Source: Calonectria ilicicola (taxonomy: Eukaryota > Ascomycota > Sordariomycetes > Hypocreales > Nectriaceae). From it: 64,000 nt of DNA. The notes beneath the pieces were generated by a model. That model worked only from the letters and a program-made list of their open reading frames with translations. It did not search any database and had not been told where the DNA came from. Location: assembly GCA_020809705.1 (NCBI GenBank), contig CP085834.1, positions 558,001 through 622,000 on the forward strand. The letters run 5' to 3'. Positions within the stretch are counted from its first letter, which is position 1; each line of letters starts with the position of its first letter. A program made the position numbers and the translations under genes. Of this stretch, positions 1 through 11,694 are shown one piece after another.

Positions 1-853
1 GTCGTCGATCTGCTCTGTCGGGCTGTCGGGGTCGACAACACCCCGAACAGCCAATCGAGAAGGTTAATTTGCAGTCTCAGCAGACATGTTACGAAGGGTG
101 AACTGAATCAACATTCCAACCATGTGTGGCTGTAGTTCGTGGCCTCTAGAAAAGTGGAGTATAACACTGTCTCAGAGGACGACCGCAGTTATGGAGACGG
201 GACAACAACATTCCCCTAGTCCAAAGGCTAGATTGAGATATCCGGCTGTTAGTTTGAACCATGCAAATCAATTCACGTAATTCTTTCCTTTGTGATGAAA
301 GGGATGACCCGGTGATGTACTAGATCAGCCATGAAGTGCGCCCCTTTCCATCAAACTGGAATCAAATTCGTATTGAGTGGTCAGAGGATGGCCTCAATAG
401 TTTTCCAGGGGCAGTTATTTCTAAATGTCTTGAATATGTTGCCGATTGCGGCGAATTGCGTGATTATACAAAGGTTAACTGCCATGATCAGTCTCACATT
501 ATGCATCCATTGCAAGAGAGGGCGGCGAAGGTTTGAACAGTGGGGCCACGTATAATTCAACCAGTGCCAGTCCTAAAGTAATCGTAGCACACATGACCAT
601 CGACCTGATCGAGCGATTTCTAATTAGCTTTGAATCATTAGAATCAGTTTCAGACATCGAACCGTTATTACATGTGGCAACGTCTCCTCGACTATCCCCT
701 CTCCCGTCCCTCAACCAATGTGATTGCTCTGTGTTGATCATCTCTCTTTGTAGGTCTAAGATATCTTGGTCAAATATTATCTGAAGAAATAGTATACATA
801 TTCGAAAATATATAAGGTGGAAATATGTACAAAAGACTAGCCAACATGCTTTT
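1..853. other. Left-edge non-coding stretch
   Basis: No reading frame here has recognisable protein features. The few open frames are under 85 codons, overlap each other on both strands and look like chance. The last part should hold the 3' untranslated region and terminator of the hydrolase gene to the right. I cannot exclude the tail of a gene lying further left. Confidence 0.4.
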
Positions 854-2297
854 TTAAATAAATCTACCCTTCTTGCTCAACCAGCTGTCAACATAGTTGA
901 ATGTTGTTGCCACGGTATCTCCAAACTCTCCGGGATATGATTCGCATTGAGTGCAGGGATCTATGGTATGCGCAGCTCCCTCGACAAAGGCAATATCGGT
1001 ATCATTGCTCACAGCAGCCATGTGCGTCTTTTCAATGTTGATAAATTCGTAGTGTCCCGTGTTACCCATAGTCAGGAGAGGCACGTGGACACCCTGCACG
1101 GCACTAATGGGGACCATCTGGGATGAGTTCCAAACGACACCTGTGATGCCGTCCGCATGGTATGCAAAGTCCTCGGTAGTGGTGATGGCTACTGTTGAAA
1201 GAAAACGCTTGATGGTGGTTTTTAGTGCGCCGTTGAGGTACTGGTTTGCGATGGAGGGTATTGTTGAAGCGACTCGAACGGAGGGGACAATTTGGGTGGA
1301 GTAGCTTCCGTTCTTGTGGAGAAGCTTCCAAGCATGTGTGGTGTGGTGTAGGTAGTTTAGATCCTGAAGTTCTATTAGTACCACCCTGAAAAAACAAAAA
1401 AGCCATTCGGTCAATTTATGTGGGTGTTCTAACCTGAGCGAAAAACTTGTTATTGTTGCCTGTGTAGATTGCATCCGGCACGTAAAGCGGCTCGTCATCA
1501 GTGAACAGTCCTGTGCCGTTGTTGATGGCATCAAGACGATCCTTTGCAGAGGTGATGATGCGTGTGTTTCGTGCGTTCACCCCAGCTGCAAATCGTGCAG
1601 CAAACTCGGTGCTATAGGTGGATGATCCAGTGCTGTTCCATCCATTCGAGGTGTTGTACAAGTTGAGAGATTGGTCAATTTTGCTGCCTATCGTCTCGTC
1701 CTCAATAGCTGGGTTCAGCGATGTGACCATCATGGTACTAATGCCAAAATTAGCGTCATTGAGGATTACGCCATCTGCCGCGGGAAGGCCTGCCAAGGCG
1801 TCCGAACAGGGGTAAATCTTCTCGGCGCCGTTGCAGGCCGACAAGCCATTCTCGGCAATGTTTTGGTACTGAGACAACATGGCGCCACCACCACTGTGGC
1901 CAAACAGAATGACCTTTTTGAATTCGGTTTGGTTGCGCAAATACTGGACTGCGTAGCTGGCATCGAGCATCATGTCTTCAAAATTCAGATCCGTCATGTA
2001 CCCAGACTTGCTTGCCGCGTTGTTGGCGCACAGGACGGAATAGCCGCGCTTCGGCAGTTCAGTGCAGGGGTAGAAGGACAGGTAGTCTTGTTCAGCGTGC
2101 ATAACCATGATTGCAATGGCAGCTTTGTCGGCATCGCCGCCTGGTGCAGGGCGATGCAAGGCGGCAATGACACCAGTCATAGAGCCAATGTCAATGGAGG
2201 TGGGTGCTGGGAGAGTTGCTGAGCTGGTTGCATCAGCGCCCAGGGCGAGATTGACGCCCACAGACATGAAGGCCAGGGCGTATTGTAAGGGAGCCAT
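854..2297 (-). CDS. Secreted alpha/beta hydrolase, two exons
   Basis: Serine hydrolase of the alpha/beta fold, probably secreted; substrate unknown. Two exons, 2297-1434 and 1363-854, join in frame to give about 457 residues. The 70-bp intron has a GTTAGA donor, a TACTAAT branch point and a TTCAG acceptor. I chose the ATG at 2297 because it begins a signal peptide (MAPLQYALAF..., hydrophobic to about residue 20, then Ala-Asp); an in-frame ATG at 2390 would bury it. The nucleophile elbow is GHSGGG around residue 140, after a strand reading KKVILF. Several N-x-S/T sites fit secretion. A late His in GAAHT is the likely catalytic histidine. Large open frames on the opposite strand are shadows. 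Lipase/esterase and dienelactone-hydrolase subfamilies cannot be separated by eye. Confidence 0.8.
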
Positions 2298-4775
2298 TGC
2301 CAATGAGCAAATGTATTTGGTACTGAGGAAGGTGATTATGCGCAAGAGAGCAGCGACTTGTAGTCGGACTTGGTAACTATATATTTGCATTTTCTACCTT
2401 CAAACCCTTCGATATACTTTTTACTCTCACATAGAGCAGCACTGGAAGACAGTGACGTGACGCATTTCCCGGTCAAGGGGCATTGGCCAATCCAGAGGCA
2501 TCCCGCAGCAGCCCCTATGCATAGCCGTTGCATTACATGCCGAAATGATCATCGACATGGTGACTGCAAGGGCCAATTGATCAGCATGAGGTCACTTAAT
2601 AAACATTGTAAAACACCTCTTCCGACTTTACAGCTCATGTCTATTATTCAGCCGGATGCACCCTTTCCGATTCGTCGACTGGGTGCCGACACCCCACAGT
2701 GCGACGATCTCTCTGCTCTTGGCCCACAATACTTGGGGACATTTGGTGTTGTCCAGTAACAAACAAGGTTATGCTCGAATTATACGTATGGCCACAGACT
2801 CACAGACCAGGGCGAGGCTCCAGTTAGAGATCCACAGTGGCCCGAATTGGTGATAAATTCCCCGTAGTGGAGATGCGCTCGGCTTCCGACACCTTCCGTT
2901 CTCCGGTGGATTAACATGATTCTTTGCGTACGCGTAAAGGACATGTGAAACTGATCTAATATCGGGAATCATGGCTCCGGTCCTTATCGAGTAATGGAGA
3001 ACATGGTTGATGCTAAGTCTCCAGAAACCAGCTGAAGGCAGCCAAGAGAATTTCTGAAATAAATAAATAAATATAAAAGTAGGTTCTGACACCAAAATGG
3101 TTTCCCCAAATAACGTTCAATTAATCTGGGCCTGCCGAGGCTAGTCTGGTCAAGATTTTAACCTTGAATAAGCCTGTGCACGAGCGCTCGATTCAATACT
3201 TGGTACAAAATTCTCGTATTTGCCTAACATTTTGATGGTTGTGCCCTGGTGAATAAGCGGTACATAGATATATGAAATGTGTAATAACCGCGGCCTAAAC
3301 GGTCAGTGACGTGTTGCATCTTAATTCAAATACATTGAGACGCGTAGAGACGCGTCAAACGAACAAAGTTTCAACTGTGGCTTGAGAAGTCATGTTGTGA
3401 CAAATTAGTCATCGTATCCCCCAAGGATGCTACTCAACTTCTTTTTGTCATCTCCTTGATTTGGTTAGTGCGCTCAGCCTCTTGTGGCGTTTTTTTTTTT
3501 TTGAGGCACCCTTTTTTTTTCAGTGCTACAGGGTAGCAAATATTCTACGAGCTGGCTTAAGTGCCAGGCTAATCACAACAAAGAAATACTTATCTCGCGA
3601 GCAAGAGAACGATTTCTTAGATAGAATATACGCGTAGAACTCCACGGTATATAAATCGAGAAAAAAAGACGCTATGATTGTAAGATGATATGCCCGACCA
3701 AATTCCCATTTGTGGTGATGTCAATGTAACCTACCCAAACTTGGACTGCGACTAACAATCGGCCCCCATTTGGTGATGCACCTCCGATGGTGGATGCATG
3801 ACATTCTGCACAAATAATGCACATGATAGTCTGTGCTGTGAATGACAGGCGCCCGCTTTTCTTCTTCTCTTCTTTATCTCAGGGCCAGAAGCCAGCTAGT
3901 TATGCATCATATTAACAACGTGATGACCTGTTATGCAATTGTGAAAGAACCACACACTGCACTATTATTCTTTCCTACTCAGAGCATCCAAATTTGGTTA
4001 GTCTAATGTCTCACTGTCCTACGCCCGCAGCTAGACCTCCAGCACAGTACATTACATTTTACCTGCCCTTGCTGGTTTCAACCTTTCTGCGTCTCCTCCT
4101 CTGAATAAATGTGGGCTGCGGCTGCGGATTGGCGCAGACTAGCGCGCCATCCATGGATCATCCCGGCACAGAAGCTCGTAAAAAAAACAGCCCTCTGGTG
4201 ATTGGTTGGATAGGCGCAGATTGCAAGGCGGGGGAGGGGGTGGCCCAAGCTTTTAGCAAACATGGATGTGGTGGATGGATGGTTTTTGGTGGCATGTTGA
4301 GGTTGATGTTGATGTTGATGTTGATGTCAATACCTACTACAACCGGCCAACGAGGACGCGCAATACGTACATCTAGCCCTTTTCTTCTCATCTTATAGCG
4401 GCTAAACAGGCCGAAGGAAATATGACCTGACCAGGCCCCAAGCACAATGCAATACATTCGTGAGTAAGCGCGGTGCTGGTGGTGAGTGTCCCATGGATGA
4501 GTGCGCACATTCGGCTGAACCATGCTCCCCTCATCCTCCTGTGCAAACGAAACGGCAGCCTGGGGGACAAAAGCGCTAATCCTTAATGAAGATGTCTTAC
4601 TACGTATTGCCTGCGCCAAGCGTGGTCCGGGCATCCAATAGACCATGCCACATCTCTTCAGCTCTGCCGATTCTTTGTCCTCTGACCAGGTTTTATTTAA
4701 CGCGTCCTCGAGATTTTTTATAGAAACAACATAATCCTCAACAAAATAAATACATAAAATAAATTAATCCACAAT
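2298..4775. other. Intergenic stretch with poly-T tracts
   Basis: About 2.5 kb without a credible gene. It holds poly-T runs near 3490-3520 and a hexamer microsatellite (listed separately). Its longest frame (4158-4646, minus) is partly made of that repeat. The outer parts presumably carry the promoters of the hydrolase (left, minus) and the DUF7924-like gene (right, plus). Confidence 0.5.
4302..4327. repeat. GTTGAT hexamer microsatellite
   Basis: Four successive copies of GTTGAT followed by a partial copy, with a degenerate GTTGAG unit in front. It creates an artificial Ile-Asn run on the reverse strand. It lies in intergenic sequence about 450 bp before the next gene. Confidence 0.85.
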
Positions 4776-6546
4776 ATGGAATACGGAGAATCCAAATTGC
4801 CGACTGAGGCCACGCCTCCACCCCTGACAGGTACGCATCCCATTGGCAATTCGTTTAAATACAGCTCAAGCTCAGCCTTGCCCACTGGAGGGGACTTGGG
4901 GGACCGCCTTGAACCAGCCTCGTCTACGCAGAGCAGGGCCTCTGAAGAGTCTTTGTCGCCGCCCAAGAGAATCCAACCGGCACGAAGCATTGCAGCTGGT
5001 GAGCAGGACTCCCCTCCGCCTCCTACGGCATGTCGTCTAACCTCCTTTTCTCAACCAACAGGACTGCAAGACGAGAGCTCGGGACCCCAAGCAAGTCGGC
5101 ATCCAGCGCCCGGTGCGCACCAGTACCTCTCCAACGGAGCAGATCCCGACGGCGCAAGCACCGCGACTCCCTCCGACGGGACTGGTTCCTCCGCGATTAA
5201 TATACCGCCTGGAAGCACTGCGGAGGCGGGCAAGGTATGAACTCACCCCCAACCATCTTCGTCCTCTTCGTTTACCGTGGAACTGGGCCGCTAACGAATG
5301 CATCGTATACACTATACAGGCAGTCGATTGCTCTCCCAATCCCGATCACGACCCTGCGGAACCATATCCGACTACGTCCACCTCCGATAAAGATACCGAG
5401 CCACCCTTGAATCTGGCCGATCTGACAGAAGAAAACCTGGCGCTGTTTACCAATATGGCCAGGGGGAAGGATGTCGGGAAGGATGCCGGTACGCCATCGG
5501 AGGAGAAGTCACTCTCAACAGCTGCGTCTGGTTTCCAAGCCAGGAGCAGAAGGAACGGGATCTTGGATCCAGGCACCTCTCGTCGGCCTCTCAATTACCA
5601 AGAACTCCGCCGCGTGTATCGTGATTCTAGAGGCACCCCATCACCGACAGAAACCGAGTTTCATGAATGGCGCTCTCTGTCTGAGTATTCGGTAAACGAG
5701 GCTACTACGGTTTTCGAACTCAGCAAGATTTTGAAAGGTTATGATGTTTTAAGTGGTTATCGATCAGCGTGCAATCAAGCATTTGGAAACTTTCCGTCAA
5801 ATGTTGGTTTCAACAATGGGCTGTCTGTTCCACAGCCAGACTTTGTCCAGGCTCTGGAAATGACAGAATTTGGTTTTGCTGACCTTGAGGATCACACCCC
5901 AGGGGCTGTCTTGTACAAGGAGAATGCCCGTTCACTGGTGTTGCCTCACATCGCTGGAGAGGTTAAGTCCATAGCAAAAGGCAGAACCGCAGCGCTGTTG
6001 CAATGCGCTTACGACGGCGCAGCGCTTGTCTATGCAAGGAACCAGGCGCTCGGACGCCTCGGCGAGCCTGATGAGGCTGGTCATGCTAGGATAGTGACCT
6101 TTACGACAAATGGAGAGGCCGTGGACATATTTGCCCACTACTCTGCTGTAAACGACGACGGGGAACTCGAATACCACCAGTACCGCCTTGACAGTACTTC
6201 ATTCTGGCACTCGCACGACACATACAGCACAGGTCGGAGGTGGATCAGAAACATTCAAGACTACGCAAGGAGGGAGTCTTTCAAACTGAGGGACAAATTG
6301 GTGGCTCATCACAAGAACCAACTCCGAGTTCGTCGTCTAGGTGTGGCTGATCACCATGGAACTCTCCAAAGGGGCAGCGCCGTTTATGAGCTAGCCCCTT
6401 GTCTAGAAGCTACGGTGGTGTCTTCTGGCATGGATGATACAATGCCAACCGTGGACAATGATGCTCGCCGTACGGCAAGCCCGAAGCGGAAATCTTCTGC
6501 GGCTTCCAGTAGAGCTTTGTCTAAAACACGCCGGAGGAAGACTTGA
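4776..6546 (+). CDS. DUF7924-like fungal protein, three exons
   Basis: Function unknown. Exons 4776-4998, 5062-5234 and 5320-6546 give about 540 residues. The second intron (5235-5319; GTATGA, CTAAC, ATACAG) is needed to join the frames. The first (4999-5061; GTGAGC, CTAAC, CAACAG) is 63 bp, has no stop and keeps frame, so retaining it would give a 561-residue form. The first 170 residues are Pro/Ser-rich and probably disordered. The middle and C-terminal part is a compact domain with motifs such as GRTAALLQCAYDGAALVYARN and a Tyr/His-rich stretch, like fungal proteins annotated only as DUF7924. The C-terminus ends in a basic SPKRKSSAAS...RRRKT tail that could be a nuclear signal. Family assignment is from memory of the pattern. 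Confidence 0.75.
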
Positions 6547-7108
6547 CCGGATCAAGCATTCCCTGTAACCAGGACTATGGGAGGGGCTCTAAGTTGGATG
6601 TATCCCATTTTCTTTTCCTGCCAGGAGTTATTGTTGTCGTACTTGTTTCCTTTGTCCTGTGTCTCTTACATCATCCTAACCCCTTCCATTTGTCTTGTTT
6701 CCTTTACTTACCTCCTCTCAACTCCTTCCCTTTGTATCATCTATCGTTTTCTTTCGTCTTCTATCCTTCCTTTCGTTATAAATGCACAAATAATCTAAGC
6801 AAGGTTGCGCAATGAAGTATTATATATGACAGTGTAACCCTTGTGATAATATAGCTGCTTCAAGTTTGGCGAGCTATAACCTACACTTATTATTAATAAG
6901 TAGCTTTGCCTGTTCCTATCTATACCCACTCATACATGACGATAAAAGCTCCCAACGCGAAAATACAAAACCAAAAAAAAAAAAAAAAGACATAGAAAAC
7001 CCCGTACCCCGACTCCACCATCTCCTTCAATGCGTGAACAATACCTCTGCAAGTCCTTCGGCACCGATATTTTATAGCTGGATAAAGACTACAGTTTCTG
7101 CAATTGGA
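6547..7108. other. Convergent intergenic region, T-rich
   Basis: This lies between the 3' ends of two converging genes. It is pyrimidine-rich, has a long A-run near 6973-6988, and contains no credible coding sequence. It presumably holds both 3' untranslated regions. Confidence 0.5.
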
Positions 7109-9347
7109 CTAAACTTCAATGAAATACTGTCTGGAATGCTCGTCATAGGCCATTACCACTTCCTTGACCATGGAATCAATATGAACGACTATATTCTGCC
7201 ACACTTGCAAATTGTATGCCTGCCTCGTCATGCCGCTGCCTGGAGTCATGACTGCACAGAAGTAGCTAACGCCTGGTTCGACGGTACTATTATCCCTGCA
7301 GAGGTTGCCAAAAAAGTCCTCGGCGTGAGGTGGAAGGGTGCTAGTATCAGAAAGGACAAGAACCATATTCTCACCTGGGTATTTAAGAGGAAAGTTTTGT
7401 GGTGGAGTCCAGTGAACAACAGTACCAGGTATAAGTCTTGATTTAAATGGGATTTCGTGGGCCTTGGGATTGGGATTTTTACTTGTTGTTCGTCGTAACG
7501 AGGCCGATGAGGCTTGATCCTCGGACTTTGATTTGGGTGTTTTGGACTCGACATGCATAAACCATAACTTTCTGTAAAATGCATAAGCCTGCTCAACACT
7601 GACTTTGGGTGTTTCAAGACACCGGCTCTTAAAGTCAGGCTCTGAGAGGCGAACAAGCTGTTCGCCAGATTCGTAAGGAGCAAGAATAGCAGCATCGACA
7701 GGAGGTGTGCCAGACTATAGATGAGGTTAATATTATTATTATTATTGAAAAACAGGGATTAGCAGACTTGCATTTTCGGTGATCCAGGCCCTGACTTCAC
7801 TATTGGACCATGTAGCGGGAATCTCGGGATCATACGGAATTGGCTTGGCTTTGGTGTCCATGGCTCGACACAATTGAACATATCGAAGGGTATTCTTGCT
7901 CGCAGCAACGTCGGCGAGACATGGGTTCACGCAGCCGATGACAGCCATTTTCGACTTTTGTTGTGAGGTGGCGCCAAATATATGTTTGAGAACCTTGGTC
8001 AGCGCGCTTTGTCGAAATGGCACTCGAGGCGGCTTCTTGCTTGGCGGACAGGCAGCTACCTCTGCCTTGGCACGGATACATGCGTTGAGAGCTGACAAGC
8101 TGGCATTAATCTCTCGGGTCTCTTTGAGGCGCTGATTATTATGAACAGTATCCCGTGCGGCCTCGGATCCGGCTAGATCAATCATGTAGAGCACACCAAT
8201 TGGGCTACCCTTATGTAATTTCTGTACGAACCTGATGCGGTAAATGGCATGTGAGCGGGAGGAAGCAGGGTTCTTCTCAGTCGCGCTGGTGCGGCGACAC
8301 TTGGCAGCCTTTTCAAAGAATCGCATCATTGCTTCTTTATTCTTAACTTTGTGCTCTTCTGCGCCCTGAAGATGAACCTCTCCAAAAGAGTCTTCGCGGA
8401 CAGATATAGCTTTCGGACTGTTGTCATCTTCGCCCTCTTTATCATCGTTACTAGCGAGGAGATCTGCCGTATTGTTAATATATTCTATCTGTGATGAATT
8501 CTGCATGGGGAAACAAACCATGCGCCGAGTTACCAGCAAGCTCAATGACTGTCAAGTAAACATCATGAGTGCCTCGATGATGGCGGAAAAAAATATCCTT
8601 GCTCAAATAACGCTGTAAGTTGCTTATCGTGTGAGTCTTTCCTGAACCGGTCTGGCCGTGAGCAAAGAGAGTTCCAAAGCCGCCGTTCCAGGCAGATGAA
8701 AGAAGCGGCTTGACCACATCGTTATAAACGGACTGTGTGGATGCTTCAGGAGGATATATGTGATCCAGCGTGAAGCTGGAGGACTGTAAGAGGATTAGTA
8801 TGTTTTCGTGTAGTAATTAGATGAACCTTGATGAGAAAACGAGAAGACTTACCTGCAGAGTAGGCGGCTTGTCGAGTGCTGAACGGCGGAGTAAATGCGC
8901 ATCAATGATTCCTGGAGCATCAGGGCGCGCAACCACGCCATGAGGCTGGTCTAGCTCATCCTGCTGAGCCAAGAGAGGTCGGAGTCGAGCGACAACTACC
9001 ATATCAGGATTCTTTGTGATCGGCCTCGTGGCTGGAGCGGTCTCGGAAGAGAGTTTGGACTCAAACTCCTTTACAAGCTTACGGAACCATCCAAACTGTT
9101 CTTGAAGCTGAGCTCGCTGCCTTTCCCTGTGCTCCTTTTCTCTTTGCTGCCGGGCAAGCGCTTCCTCTGCCTTGCGGTCGCGTTTCGACACTTGCCGAGG
9201 GCGCTGGGGCGTTACAGGCCGAACACCCTGGAAATCAATCACTTGTAAAGTGCTTGATGATTTCCTCGTCTTAAGCATTTTGCTTTGATTGGTTCTGACT
9301 GGAATGAGTGTTTGCATGATGCCGGAAAAGGGGATATAATTTTGCAA
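7109..9347 (-). CDS. Kinesin motor protein, kinesin-13/KIF24-like
   Basis: Microtubule motor ATPase, most like the depolymerising kinesin-13 group. Exons 9347-8853, 8783-8534, 8463-7772 and 7714-7109 join in frame to 680 residues. A basic, coiled N-terminus (KRDRKAEEALARQQREKEH) precedes the motor. Motor motifs are VVARLRPL, P-loop GQTGSGKTHT, switch I NPASSRSHA, switch II DLAGSE, the kinesin-13-like LKETREINASLSALNACIRA, and RQSALTKVL. The frame before the last intron reads WSNSEVRAWITEN and continues after it as SGTPPVDAAILAPYESGEQL, a SAM-like pattern placed C-terminal to the motor. The last intron (7715-7771) starts with GCAAGT, a GC-AG intron; no GT donor there keeps frame. Start could also be the ATG at 9317. 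Confidence 0.88.
7715..7771 (-). other. GC-AG intron in the kinesin gene
   Basis: A 57-bp intron with a GCAAGT donor, a TTAAC branch point and a CTATAG acceptor, containing a (TAA)n microsatellite. Using it joins two halves of a SAM-like segment without a frame break. Reading through gives a stop 12 codons later. Confidence 0.7.
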
Positions 9348-10483
9348 GGTTTATAGTGGAAACCTGTTAAATGACGTAGCCGATGATGTCTTGTTTAATG
9401 AGTACCAGATTTGGCACCCGAGACATCAAAAATATATGAATCGGGATGGGGATGTGTGAGAGAAAGAAGAGTATTATCTATTAAAAGTGAGTATTGAGGT
9501 TGAACAAAATAATTTGGCATGGCGTTTTACGCAAAAATTTCCCCCCTAACGCCTGTTCTTTATACCGTGAAATCATAGATTAGCTGCGACCAACATGCTG
9601 GAGGTTGGGTGGGCAAAACAAGTTGCGTTTGCCTGGAACGAGTTAGTGGCAAGGAGAAACGAGGCGCTTGTGCCGTGTCGATGGTGGATGCGAATCGATG
9701 TGGTTGGTCGGAGCGGAATAGTCGGTGGAGTTAAGATTAGAAAAAAGTAACGGGAAAAGAAAAACCACCAAAAAATTACAAGGGGCAGGACAAAGGGGAA
9801 ATAACGGTGAAAGGAGTGAAAGTGAGACATTGCGCATTGGTACATTGATCAACGTGTTCGAGGCCGCCCAGGGCTGGAGCACGGCAGAACATGGCTAGTC
9901 GTTCAATATGATGACTTTTGTGGTCGGAGTGCATTTCATAGGAAGGATTGGATTTTCAAATAAAAACAAAAGAAAGTTGGGAAAAAAAAGACCAAATTAG
10001 TATTTCTTGACAGGCTATAGATATTCTTAGTTTTATGAAGAACAATGATTTCTTGTGCTTGTTTTATGCATATTATTCTGTAGTTTTATAAGCTGTATGC
10101 CTGGAATTGACGTAATGATGTTCAGATGCTTGATGAAGTTTTGTTGTCGCACTTCAGTACAAACAAGCCGACGTTTTTTTACCAAGGCTGTAATTCTCTT
10201 TGAAGCAGTAAGTGAGGCAATATGAGTACTGCGATGAATGCGCTTAGGATAGCTGGTCTTGGCTGGATGAGCCACTCTGTATGATGGGAATGTGTCTTTT
10301 GCAATGACCATCATTTCTATACTAAATCTAGATGTGCATTGTCATGGTCTGTCAGCATTTAAACTTCTGGCAAACGTTTTGTATTGATGACCTGTTGTAA
10401 ACCCATTCAATTCTAATATTCTTTTCGTTTTGAGAATGTGTTTGTTCCTCTCCCCCCTCCTCTTTTTGGTGTAAAATTAGGAC
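9348..10483. other. Intergenic stretch, nothing recognised
   Basis: This spans the 5' flank of the kinesin gene and about 600 bp beyond. Small frames on the minus strand (for example 10033-10314) lack recognisable motifs. Confidence 0.4.
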
Positions 10484-11090
10484 CTATCCTATTTGGATTT
10501 GAAGGAGCCTTGCCCTTACGTAGTAATGGCACAATTTCCTCATGGCACCTGGTATAAGCAATTGAAAGTGCTGTATCTTCGTCCTCATTGTAGAGTTAAA
10601 ATTGGCCTCTGAGTTTCCTGAGTTTAGTTGTATCCGAATGACTCCACTCTGACCATGGAAAGCGGCGTGCAAAAGCGGTATTCTCCCTTTATCGTCTGCC
10701 AAGTTTACGTTGGCGATAGCTTCAATAATCGTTCAAAGACATGCTTCGTCTCTGAATTAAGAAGCAGCCAAGAGTGCATGGCGGTTAGGAGCATTGAAAA
10801 TTGATCGACTTGATAACCAGACCCGACCATATTGAAATCTACAATGTCACCATAATCATCGCCGCTCGTCATATTTTCGCCATTGGCATTCGGGTTTTGT
10901 GAACCATAACCAGAGATCAAAAGTGGCTAAAATAAGTTTAACCGTCCAATAGACGCAAAGGCCCACCTCAGATCTAGTTCGACTTTGTCCAGCTTCGCCA
11001 TCCAGTCGAAGAATTTGTCACACAGTCCGCACTGTGCAAGCGCCGAAAGGAGCCTAGCCTCTTTTTCCCAATACAACATGTTTTTTAGCC
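10484..11090 (-). pseudogene. Ankyrin-repeat gene relic with frameshifts
   Basis: Read on the minus strand, three pieces look like coding sequence but do not stay in one frame. Around 11090-10975 is a Trp/Leu-rich helical piece (KNMLYWEKEARLLSALA). From 10940 to 10705 is an acidic linker (SGYGSQNPNANGEN). From about 10715 is an ankyrin unit (ADDKGRIPLLHAAFHGQSG). After about 10590 the frame shifts, and another frame continues with a second ankyrin-like unit (DTALSIAYTRCHEEIVPLL). Ankyrin repeats usually end fungal NACHT or other multidomain proteins; no N-terminal partner is visible. An intron-like stretch (GTGGGC ... TTTTAG) sits near 10930-10970 but does not restore frame. Best read as a decayed fragment. 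Confidence 0.6.
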
Positions 11091-11241
11091 CGCACACCCT
11101 TCCAACAATTGGGAGCCTTAGTTATCGACTAGCCAATTTGCCAAGGACTATTAAATCTTTGCCCACGGGAGTTTGAGTATCCATCATTGTTTCGAATACT
11201 AGTTTGCACCGTGGCAGAGATATATAGGTCACAAATACAAA

Positions 11242-11694
11242 ATGAGCAACGCCGACTACGGAAACCTCGGCAATGCGGAGAAAGGACTGGAAGACATAAA
11301 GGTATGTGCTCTGGCCATATCTTCAGGGAATACAACACGAAGCCAACTGAGTAGGAAAAGATACATCCAGAACGAGCACACAATTCTCACTATATTCAGA
11401 TAACACATGGCTGTTCCGCAGTAGATGATGCGCAGCGGAAAAAGTCTTGTCTCGCGCAACACTCATCTGCATCAACATCCGCGCTTTGGTTCAACAGAGC
11501 TAAAATTGACAGAGGCTTACGAGAAATGACAGGGGAGCTCACAGAGATGGAATCATTACTTGATAAAGGTCAGTACATCCGTCCCAAACGGTTGGAACAA
11601 CTTCCACTAACCAGCTTACACAGCCATCAGTAGCAACGAAGCTGGTCCAAGTCTCTCTCAACTTCAGGCATTGGCTCACGTGAGCTCCCGGTAG
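11242..11694 (+). CDS. Possible small three-exon gene, unknown
   Basis: Not recognised. An ATG in good context (CAAAATGAGC) starts MSNADYGNLGNAEKGLEDIK. A GTATGT donor follows at 11302. Exons 11242-11301, 11400-11568 and 11624-11694 join in frame to 99 residues. The second intron (11569-11623) has GTCAGT, CTAAC and TTACACAG. The product is hydrophilic and probably helical (REMTGELTEMESLLDK), with no signal peptide. A TATATA element lies about 20 bp before the ATG. The good splice sites and lack of low complexity favour a real gene. Its size and lack of a known family argue for caution; it could be the start of a longer decayed gene, because another frame (to 12014) follows. Confidence 0.35.

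Noticed and set aside
1671..2222. 183-codon plus-strand frame
   Set aside because: It is antisense to the alpha/beta hydrolase, which has a signal peptide, nucleophile elbow and a good intron.
4158..4646. 162-codon minus-strand frame
   Set aside because: It contains an artificial Ile-Asn run from the GTTGAT microsatellite and has no domain, intron signal or start context.
10033..10314. 93-codon minus-strand frame
   Set aside because: Composition is basic and unstructured, with no neighbour or motif to support it.
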